Assembly: GCF_000002865.3 (NCBI RefSeq)
Contig: NW_001865063.1
Location: forward strand, 312,557-376,556
Direction of reading: 5' to 3'
Source of the DNA: Monosiga brevicollis MX1
Taxonomy: Eukaryota > Opisthokonta > Choanoflagellata > Craspedida > Salpingoecidae
Length of the DNA stretch: 64,000 nt
The first letter of the stretch is position 1; the number at the start of each line of letters is the position of its first letter. Below the pieces are notes generated by a model. It was not told the origin of the DNA and ran no database searches. It saw only the letters and a list, made by a program, of their open reading frames with translations. The position numbers and the translations under genes are program-made. Shown in pieces: positions 44,516 through 53,218 of the stretch.

Positions 44516-46374
44516 CTATTGTATCGTGCAGGGACAGCCCGCGGTGGTGACGGACTGGTCTGGCGCACTTTGATTTCCCAGGTCCTCAAACTTGGCAATG
44601 TAGGATGCATTCAAGTCATTGTTGCCGCAAACCTGGACATACGCATCCACAGAGGTGAGGTTCTCAAAGCCTTGAATTTCGGCCAGATCAAAGTTATCCT
44701 ATATGCGGACAGGGGGATCATGAGGTCCGGCGATACTTCCACGCTGGTAGTGGCCGGTGCACACGAGGGCGAGGGCGAACCTTGATGTTGAGTTGCTCCC
44801 CAATGCGGGTGAGGGTGTTAAAGCCATCGATCTGTAGCAAGTTCGCATTGTTCTACAGAAAGGAGATGAATGGGCAATTAATTATCGCCGGGATGCGATA
44901 AACGGGCGAAATGAGCAGTCATGTGCTCAATTCAAAGCTGAACTGACGTTGATGGCCAAACTTGCGCCGATCACGGTGAGCGCCATGAACCCAGCGATGG
45001 TCGTCAACATCGGGTTCATCTAAAAGTTGAAGACATTGTGAGTTGTTGAAGCCTGTGAGGCAAAGAGACTGTCCCAACAACGCGGCACGATGAAGTCATG
45101 CCTCAACTAACATTCATGCTCAGGGTGTTGTGGACGGTGTGAAGTCGATCCAGGCCAGAGATGCTGGTCAAGGCATTATTATTCTACACAAGCAATTTCG
45201 CGGGGGCACAAGGGTAGGCAGCTGTCATGCATGCGTGCGTGCTGCCAACGCGAATAGGCAGAAGATGCGGATGGGAGGTTCGTACGGAAATGTTCAAGGT
45301 GCCCACGTAGGACAGGTGGTCTAATTGGTTGATCACAGACAATTTTGGATTGGACTGCAAATGCCGGCCGTTGACAGCGGGTTAGCATGCAGAATGCTCT
45401 TTTTTATGGTGGCTCAAGAAGGCTGGTGGCCTGGTTGAATGGCCTGGCCGAGGCCATGGTACAGGATCAGCCATCTCAGTGCGTTGTGCCAAACCACGTA
45501 CCGAAATCAGTATGTCGTCGCCGGCTGTATTGAACAGATTCGATAACCCATTCAAACTTGTGAGCTCGGAATTGTCCTGGGCAAATTTGAAACCCCCAAG
45601 GCCCGAGCATGCATCAAAGAAAGAACCAGAGGGGGGCGATGCAGTTGACAGCAACAAAACGGTCATGGATACCATACCGTGATTTCAATGACGCCACCGA
45701 CAAAGGACATTTTCGATAGATAATCAAAGTTGGTGAGTTGCGTATCCTGTCAGACCAGCATGTGGTGAGCAACCATCTGATCGAGCCACAGGTCAACCTT
45801 TGATGCATGCGGTGGAGCCCAATATTACCTTGATAATCAAATCCCCATTGATTGAACTGAGGTTCGCGAGAATTGAGAGATCTTGCGCTGTCAGCGAGGG
45901 ACAGGATATCCAGCGGACGCTCTTTGTCAAGTGCCTCACCACCGGGGACAGTTGCGAGAGATCGCAGCCCAAGAAATCGGGCATGGTGGTAGTTGTCAAT
46001 CGTGTGGTTGCCGGTCGCGTGGTCGTCATCGGAGGCCTGGTTGTCGACATGGGGCTGGTCGTTGATACGTCATGGTGGCCCGTTGTGGAACCATGGTGGC
46101 CCGTTGTGGAACCATGGTGGCCCGTTGTGGAACCATGGTGGCCCGTTGTAGAGGCCGAGCAAGAGGGAACACATTCCATGCGCTGGAGCAAAGACTGGAT
46201 TTGAGCCTGTTGGGCCGCGAGCTGGGCCAGCACGTCGACACCGTTGATATACACGGGCTCCTGCGTCAGTGTTTCAATGTGTAGACTGCCGTCGGAGCCA
46301 GAAAAGAATCGAGCGCGCGCCGTCTCTTCGACGCCCTCCACAACTAGCAACAAGGCCGCCACCGCCACCACCAT
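44516..46374 (-). CDS. Secreted protein with Thr-rich stalk and exon-per-repeat leucine-rich / receptor-L-like domain
   Basis: Start at ATG 46374 with a signal peptide (MVVAVAALLLVVEG). The first exon (45829–46374) encodes a helical segment, then four STTGHHG repeats and a Thr-rich mucin-like stalk, then CDLSQLSPVVRHLTKSVRWI and a first repeat ending SINGDLIIK. At least seven further exons follow, six of them coding one repeat of 23–25 residues in phase 0: DTQLTNFDYLSKMSFVGG (45678–45746), DNSELTSLNGLSNLFNTA (about 45500–45575), SNPKLSVINQLDHLSYVG, NNALTSISGLDRLHTV, NPMLTTIAGFMALTVIG, NNANLLQIDGFNTLTRIG. The last exon, DNFDLAEIQGFENLTSVD, adds a Cys-containing cap and ends at TAG 44516–44518. 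The pattern (N-x-x-L-x-x-I-x-G-h-x-x-L) resembles receptor L domains and fungal Ecm33-type repeats. No transmembrane segment is seen. Confidence 0.75.
46071..46150 (+). repeat. 21-bp coding minisatellite (STTGHHG repeats)
   Basis: Nearly four perfect copies of a 21-bp unit (tggtggcccgttgtggaacc plus one base). In the minus-strand gene each copy encodes one STTGHHG heptad of the stalk. The near identity at DNA level points to recent copy-number change. Confidence 0.95.
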
Positions 46375-46448
46375 GCCAAGAACAAGACCGCCCCACCGGG
46401 CCGATTGCTCCAGCGTTTATCATGATCTCCGGTCCCTCGATCTCCCGA

Positions 46449-46700
46449 TCTGGCAGCCGAAACCTCCCAGAAGCAGAAGCAGAAGAGGAAGGAGGAAGAG
46501 GACAGAGGAAGAGGAAGAGGAAGGAAGAGGACGAAGAGGAAGAGGAAGAGGAAGGAAGAGGACGAAGAGGAAGAGGAAGAGGAAGAGGAAGGAAGAGGAC
46601 GAAGAGGACGAAGAGGAAGAGGACAGAGGAAGAGGAAGAGGAAGGAAGAGGACGAAGAGGAGGAAGAGGAGGAGGAAGCAGAGGAGGAAGCAGAGGAAGA
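46449..46700 (+). repeat. GAAGAGGA purine minisatellite
   Basis: About 250 bp of GAAGAGGAAGAG and GGACGAAGAGG units, purine on the + strand with rare C or T. Confidence 0.95.
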
Positions 46701-47027
46701 AAATGCGCGCATCAGTGGGCGAGATCCCTCCCTTTCCCCCCTTTCCCCCTTTTCCACGCTTTCGAGTTTTGGTCTGACTCCGGACTGAACCTTTACTACC
46801 TTTGCTTTCCTACTTGACATACGCCTTGCTTGGCTTTGCCCCCTATACATGTATTTCTCCTTGCTTGACTGTTGTTCTTATTGTTTTTTATTGTTTTACA
46901 TGTTAGTGACTTTTAGTGGCTTTTTGTGGCGTTTAGGGCTTTTAGTGCATGTGGGTTTTTTGACAGGATGATCTACTGATCGATGGATGATGTGCAACCG
47001 GAGCTCGCTCCGGGTAGAGAGTAAGTG

Positions 47028-47082
47028 GAGTGAGTGAGTGAGTGAGTGAGTGAGTGAGTGAGCGCGGAAGGTGGGACGATCG

Positions 47083-47119
<37 letters not shown>

Positions 47120-47120
47120 C
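47028..47120 (+). repeat. TGAG run followed by CA microsatellite
   Basis: About eight GAGT/TGAG units, a short unique stretch, then about 18 CA units. Confidence 0.93.
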
Positions 47121-47628
47121 GACTGACTCACGCACGCACGCACGCACGCAAGCATACAGTCAAGAGGAGAGGCTGACGGTAACGGCGGTTTGATGGAATC
47201 AGACAGGCCCAAGAGGATCGCGCATAGATATCGCTGGGTGGGTGTCATGTCATGTCTTGTCGTCACTGTTACCACACCCATACACATATACACAGAGATG
47301 GCGAACCATACACCCCCGCAGAACCCTTGCTGTGACTGTGCCGACTGCTGCGCTGCCGTTTTCAACCATGTCAGGGCCTACTGTTAAGGTCCCTTCAAGG
47401 TTGAGGTGAAGGTTAAAGGGGTTAAGCGGGTTAAGCAGGTTAAGCCCACACGTCAGCAGCATGCCAAGCAATTGGTCGAAGAAAAACACACACACACGCA
47501 CTAACTCTACCCTTGTCTCTGAAATTCGCTTTAAAGAGGTGTTGTCATAATAGATCAGTGCTGGATAACAGTTGATAAAAACATGTTGTGAACAGTTGTT
47601 TTCTTTGAATAAGATCTTGTTTTGATTA

Positions 47629-47663
<35 letters not shown>

Positions 47664-47966
47664 TCCTCCAAAAGCAAAAGAGAGGTATGACTGGCTGTTT
47701 GGTGATTTGATTTGGCATCGCCCCCTTCTTCCTGGTCTTCCTGCCTCCCCTGCTCGCCTCGCCTCTCCATCTCCTCTCCATCTCCTCGCCTCCTTGCCCG
47801 CTCTTCTTCTTCATCCCCTCGCCCCGGGGCTGCCCTTTTTTTTTTTTATCAATTTCTCTGGATGCTCGCGGCTCCCTCTCCTCTCCGCGTCGCCACTCAC
47901 TGCGGTGCTGCTTGGGTCGCCTCTGCGCGTAGTTGTTTTTATTTTCTGCATTTGCCTACCATCAAG

Positions 47967-49057
47967 ATGCTGAAGAGCGTGATTGCTTTGACCATGCTGG
48001 TCGCTGCCGCCAGCGCCTGCGAGAGCGCCCTGGACCTCATCAAGTCGGCCGAGGGCTTCCGCTCTTGCACCTACGTGGACACCACCGGCCACAAGACCAT
48101 CTGCTACGGCTTTAACCTCGATGCCTCGGGTGCCAAGCAGAAGATTGAGTCGGTTGGCGGTGACTGGAACAAGATTTACAACGATGGTGGCTGGTCAGTC
48201 CAATGCGCCACAAACAACCCTTCCGACTGATTTGTCTTTGCGCCTGCGTCTTCTTGCTTGGGCGTCTTGCTGTTGTGCACCTTTCTTCTTTTTCTTTTTT
48301 TTTTTTCTCGTGTTCCTTTGTGCTTGTCGTGGCTGCCATCCTGGCCACCTCCAGCAACGTTTCGTGGCATGGCGCACCCGAACCCGAGAGGGATGGGCCA
48401 GCAACACCCCAACGGATGGTGGGGCAGCAAGTTGGGCCACCTTCTCTTGTGTCGTGTCTTGTGTGTGTACGGAGGTTGGCTTGCCCAGTGTGTGTGTGTG
48501 TGAGGAAAGAAAGAGAGAAGCAATGACGTAAAGCGAAAGACCAATGAGTGGGGTGATTGTTTTTGCCTATGTATGAATGAACCACTCCAATCTTTTGTGT
48601 AGTAGTGTGCTTTTCTTCACACTCTCTTTCTTTTCGCTTTGTTTTTATCTCTCGTGCTCTCTCTCTTTCTCGCTCTCTCTTTCTCGCTCTCTCTTTCTCT
48701 TTGTCATCTCTCTATTGACCACTGCTCATCCATTCTCTGCCTCGGCTTTGCTCTAGCCTGTCCGAGTCGCAGTGCACCACCCTGCTCGAGGGTGAGGTCA
48801 AGAACGCCGCCGCCAGCGCCGTCTCCGTCTTTGGCAGCCAGTGCTCTTGCATTGAGGCCGTCCTCACTGACATGACCTACAACCTTGGCAAGGCCGGTAT
48901 CGAGTCCTTCCACACCTTCATCTCCGACATCAAGGCCCACGAGTGGAGCGCCGCCGCCTCGGATGCCCGTGACTCGCTCTGGTGCCGCCAGGTCGGCAAC
49001 CGCTGCACCCGTGACACTGGCATCATTGCCCAGGGCTGCGCGGCTGAGAACCAGTAA
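47967..49057 (+). CDS. Secreted T4-type lysozyme (glycoside hydrolase family 24)
   Basis: Cleaves bacterial peptidoglycan between N-acetylmuramic acid and N-acetylglucosamine. Two exons, 47967–48193 and 48757–49057, giving 175 residues, close to T4 lysozyme (164). Start at ATG 47967 with a signal peptide (MLKSVIALTMLVAAASA). The catalytic region is AEGFRSCTYVDTTGHKTICY with Glu29, Asp38 and Thr44. Their spacing (9 and 6) is the same as the Glu11–Asp20–Thr26 triad of T4 lysozyme. The second exon has the C-terminal core (TDMTYNLGKAGIESFHTF and WCRQVGNRCTRD). There are more Cys residues than in phage enzymes, fitting a secreted, disulfide-bonded form. Likely use: digestion of bacterial prey or defence. 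The family is typical of phage and bacteria, so ancient transfer is likely, but the gene now has an intron and signal peptide. Confidence 0.85.
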
Positions 49058-49358
49058 ACCAGCCGCTCCCCAGCCAATGTTGCCCCGCGGTCATAATTGC
49101 GGTTGTGTTGGTCCACGTGTGACTTGACTGCCGGCCAAGGCAAACTACACACTTGTGCACCTACCACGCGCTTTGCCGTCACCCACTCGTTCTCATGTTG
49201 GGCACGAGAGCATCGGGTTGAAGGGAATCTTTACAAGGCATCGAGTTGTCTTCCTTATTCCCTTTCGAGGCTGTTTCGTATTGTCGTCTGCGGTGGGGAA
49301 GATGTGTGTACTCACGTCTTCTCGGCACATGTGAATCGATCAATTGTCCCGAAAGAAA

Positions 49359-49419
<61 letters not shown>

Positions 49420-49515
49420 CTGACTGCCAAATAAATCCCGTGTTGTTCGAAAAAAAAACCCCTAAACCAAAGAGAGAGGGAAAGGGATCAAGCTGATCTC
49501 GTGGTTGTCTGTTGA
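49058..49515. other. Intergenic region between convergent genes, with CA tract
   Basis: Lies between the lysozyme stop and the end of the CHY-zinc-finger gene. Contains a CA tract at 49363–49418. No gene is recognised. Confidence 0.5.
49363..49418 (+). repeat. CA microsatellite
   Basis: About 28 uninterrupted CA units. Confidence 0.97.
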
Positions 49516-50108
49516 CTATCCCTTGTTTTTGGGGCCCACCCGTTGTGACTTTTTGCTGGCCGTCTTTTGGACGCCGCTGCGGCTCACGCCTTGGTTTTTC
49601 TTTCGTTCCTTGCTGCTCAAGTTGGATGTGTCCCTGCGAAGCAACGCACGGCAAACCCAAAACCACGGTGATGCCAATCAAGCTGCGTAAAAGAGAGAGC
49701 GCGAGAGAGAGCTGTCAGCCAAGGAAAACCTACCGAGCACCGTCGCCACCTTGCCAATGACCCCGGCTTGATTTGCCCTTGAGATTGGCTCCACACGCCT
49801 CGCAAGCCGTGTTGTTGATCATCTGCTCCCGCGAGCACTTGCCGCAAATTTGCCTGTTGGAACGCGTTCCACCCGAGTATAGCCGCACCGCTTAGGGTTG
49901 GTCGTTGGCGCATAACAACAGGCAACAAAAGTGCAGACTCCTTACCGGTTGGCCAAGACGCCATCAATTGCCCCTTCACAGCCTGCTAGCTCGTGGCACA
50001 CCGGGCACGGATACGCACGACCGCAGCACTTCCAACGGTACCACCTGCACACTCGAGCATTTCAGTAAGCATGAAGTCACAACCACAAAACAGCAAGCCG
50101 CGCGAAGG

Positions 50109-50144
<36 letters not shown>

Positions 50145-52651
50145 CCCCCGAATAAAGGAATCACGAGCCGCGCAACTAACGAGTCACACTTACCGATACG
50201 ATTTACGAAAGTGTTGACAGGCGCCATTGTCCGGCAGAGCGCGGCCCTCAGTCATGACCTGCGGTGCCAGGGCCTTGCGGCTTTTGCCCTTGCCATCACC
50301 CACAAAGGCGCCCAGGGCCGGTAACTGCACCTCCTTCCCGCTGTCATCAAAGGTGGTAATGACAAAAGAGGTAACGGCCAGAGCAAGTTTGTCATGGCAG
50401 TGGTGACAGTTGGCTTCCACCCGCTGGCCCCGCACCTGGTGGCACAACGAGAGCCATTGAACAAGAATGTGAGCACTGGGTCAGCATCCCGCCGTGACTG
50501 GCTGATACTAAGCTTACCGCTGATTTGGCAAACAGGACATCCTCATTACACTTGAGACAGGTAGCCAGCAGACGGAGTTTGAGCACGTCCAAGATGCGAC
50601 AGGCGTCCGTATCGATGTAGCTGCGCAAACAAGGAACGTGAAAGGAGGAAAAAAAATGGACAATAGACACGTTTTGTGCCAGTGAGGAGACAAGGAAAGA
50701 CGCTACAACTTGAAGCGTTGTGATCCGATAAAAATTAACTGTGCACACACATACCCCAAAAGGTTGTTGCCCTCGAAGATGAGCTGTGGTCGGAATTCAG
50801 CACGCAAAATCGTTTTGCACCTACAAGACCGACGACCGCCACGGTCCGGGGGTGCTGGCCCTGAGCGGCGCTGCGGCAGACTTGAGAGCGCAGGCAAATG
50901 ACAGGCTTTTGGGCAACGTACTTGGAACACCGCTTGGCCAGGCGGTTCTGGGGTGTAAAACGGCCGGAGAGGGTAACCTCAACGGCCAAGGAGCATCGCT
51001 CGCACGCCACCAGAACACCAAGCTCGTGGGTCTGAGCTGTACCCATGTTCCACCAGACATTGTGCTCCAGCTCCAAACGCGTACCACGCGGCGCGGGGTT
51101 CAGTTCAATCTCGAGGGGCTCCAGCTCTGACGGAAAGAAAAAAACAAAAATTATCAGTGTGTGTGCACGCGTGCGGCGCCAGTTCAAGAGAGATGAACAA
51201 GGAAAAAGACAACTGGCAGGTGCTTGCTAACCCGCATCTTCGTCATCATCCAAGTCATTGCTAGAGTCTGAATCGCGGAGTGCTTTCTCGCGCTCGTATT
51301 CGGCATCCAAGTGTGCGTAATCATGACCCAAATTGCCCTTGCGAGCAGCTTTCTTCTGAGCCTGCTCGGCGGCTTGTGCTTGCCACCAGGCAGAGCTCAC
51401 GGCACGGTGGGCTTCGTTTTGGCGGTGAATCTCAGCCAGCATTTGTTCTTGTTCTTGGATCTGGGCTTGCAGCTCGGCTTCCCGCTGAGCCACCTGGGCC
51501 AGACGTTCGGCCTCCTAAGTTTTAGCAGGGTCAGCGGTGAATGAAGGGAAGGGCCCGGGTCGCTCGAGCACGAACAAGGGTTTTTCGTCATCACTAACCT
51601 CGCGCTCATACTCTTCGGCGCGAAGACCGCGTTCCTTCAGGGTCCGAGCTTCAAATTCAGCGCGTCGTGCTTGTGCCTGGCACAAGTCCCAAGATGTGAT
51701 TTGACATGTGAATGCGAGCAAGGGCAAGGAGGTACGCCGGGAGAGCGACATCCAGACACAGCAGTTTAGGGTGGTCCAGCGCCGTGCGAGTAAGAGATGT
51801 AGGCCCAACCTCAACTTTTGCACGGGCACGCTGCTGCCGCAGCGCTTCGTGGGCTTCTTCCAAGCGGCGTTGCCTCTCCTTCATGTTGAGGCGCTCTGTG
51901 ACGGGTTAAGTGATGAGCAGAATGTACGCTCAGGTCTGTGAGGTGGTTGGATGCGCAACTGTGTCCACAAATTCCAACCTTGTCGCTGCTGATAAGCATT
52001 GTAGGCCCAGTAGGTGAGACTAACAAGGCCAACCAATGCGATGACCTATCGTCGGTGAAGGTGATCCGATTAGTCATGCAAGGCGCGCAAATACGGATGG
52101 GGACGATGTGGCCCAGAACACAATGTCAACATACAGCCCCGATATTTTGAGCCGTCAGGTGATCATAGGCAAGCTCGCCGAGCCAGGTGGCGACTTCACG
52201 AGGATCGGAAAGACGAATCACTGGGCACGCGTACACAAAGGCCAAGGTTAGAATACACTCGCCAATCACAACAGAGTAAAAGCCATGGCTGTGGCGGCGG
52301 TTGCTCGTGCCGGGTGCGCAGTGGCGGGGGTTGCGTGCAAACAGCCACCTTGAAAATAGAGAAGGGCAAAGAAGAGCGCAAAGAGGGCAAGCACGGCGCC
52401 GAGCGCGCCAAGGGTTTGCTTGAGGATGGTCTAGGCCGCATGGTTTCAGGTGAGGTGGGAAGGCCACACATAATGGAGGGGGAAAGCTGCGAGCAGCAGT
52501 TGTAGAGTCAAGCTGGCGCGGCGCATACGTGGAAGCGCTCGCGATCAAGTTTGCCCGAGGTCTTTTCGCGCTTTTTCTCGCGCTTTTCGCGCTCCTTGGC
52601 ATCCTTTTTGATCTGTTTTTCGCGGGCCTTTTGGTCGCTGGAGGTCTGCAT
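49516..52651 (-). CDS. Membrane protein with long coiled coil and C-terminal CHY-type zinc finger, multi-exon
   Basis: Start at ATG 52651 with a basic helix (QKAREKQIKKDAKEREKREK). Three hydrophobic segments follow: LGALGAVLALFALFFALLYF (near 52390), FYSVVIGECILTLAFVYACP (near 52250) and VIALVGLVSLTYWAYNAY (near 52020). Then a coiled coil across several exons: ERQRRLEEAHEALRQQRARA (51850), ARRAEFEARTLKERGLRAEE (51640), and QREAELQAQIQEQEQMLAEI (51470). The C-terminal half has LEPLEIELNPAPRGTRLELE, CxxC pairs (ACERC, KRCSKCKT, TCLKC, ANCHHCHDK) and the CHY-finger core CQHFRKSYR...CCGRAYPCPVCHELAG plus ICGKCSREQMINNTACEACG. The last junction gives GGDGARDTSNLSSKERKKN, typical of CHY proteins, and TAG at 49516–49518. 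Exons join in phase, supporting one gene. The zinc finger is expected to bind several Zn2+; function is unknown. Confidence 0.7.
50110..50143 (+). repeat. CA microsatellite in an intron
   Basis: About 16 CA units in an intron of the CHY-zinc-finger gene, between two exons of the zinc-finger core. Confidence 0.95.
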
Positions 52652-53160
52652 GGCCCCGTCAAGGCGCGAGTTGCGACACAACAGCAGCCGTCTGTCAGGC
52701 CGGTGGTGCCCGACAGGTCCGTGGATGCGTCGGGCAACTAACTGCTGTACAGACACACCTTGTGACGAGTGACGATGCGCCGACCACCCGCCCGAGTGGC
52801 AGTGGGCAAGACACGTCCACCAGCCCCGTCGCCTGCCATGACTCGCGGTGGGGTGAAGCAGACCAACACCTCCTACACCGATACAAGACGATGAGGCATC
52901 AGCGGGCCAAGCGGAAACGAATGCAAGCAGCACTGGACCAAACGTAGCAGCGTCAACCGGAAGCAAGAAGGCAGTAGCAAGAGGCAAGGAGGCAGGAGGC
53001 AAGGAGGCAGGAGAAGGCTGGGGGAGACAGTAGGGAGGAGGAGGAGACAGGAGGAGGGAGGAGGAGGAGGAGGCAGGAGGCTCACTGACGTTGTTGTGAT
53101 CAAATGAACGTGTGTGTGTGTGTGTTTTCAAGTTTTTTTTCATGTGATCAAAGACTTTTT
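52652..53160. other. Intergenic region with GGAGGCA purine tract
   Basis: A GGAGGCAGGAGG-type purine tract covers about 52970–53085, and a GT tract follows at 53110–53125. No gene is recognised. It runs into the 50-N gap, so the 5' end of the next gene is missing. Confidence 0.5.
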
Positions 53161-53210
53161 NNNNNNNNNNNNNNNNNNNNNNNNNNNNNNNNNNNNNNNN
53201 NNNNNNNNNN
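53161..53210. other. Assembly gap (50 N)
   Basis: Exactly 50 undetermined bases just before the first visible exon of the polycystin-like gene. The true length is unknown. Confidence 1.
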
Positions 53211-53218
53211 AACTTTAG

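Larger units (their letters stand above)
46375..47966. other. Divergent intergenic region rich in simple repeats
   Basis: Between the starts of the repeat-protein gene (−) and the lysozyme gene (+). It holds the GAAGAGGAAGAG tract (46449–46700), a TGAG run (47028–47061), a CA tract (47083–47119), ACGC units, and a CT tract (47634–47658). No gene is recognised. Glu/Arg-only frames across the GAAGAG tract are repeat artefacts. Confidence 0.55.

Noticed and set aside
46269-46850. Glu/Arg-rich and Ser-rich frames on both strands
   Set aside because: They come from the GAAGAGGA tract upstream of the repeat-protein gene.
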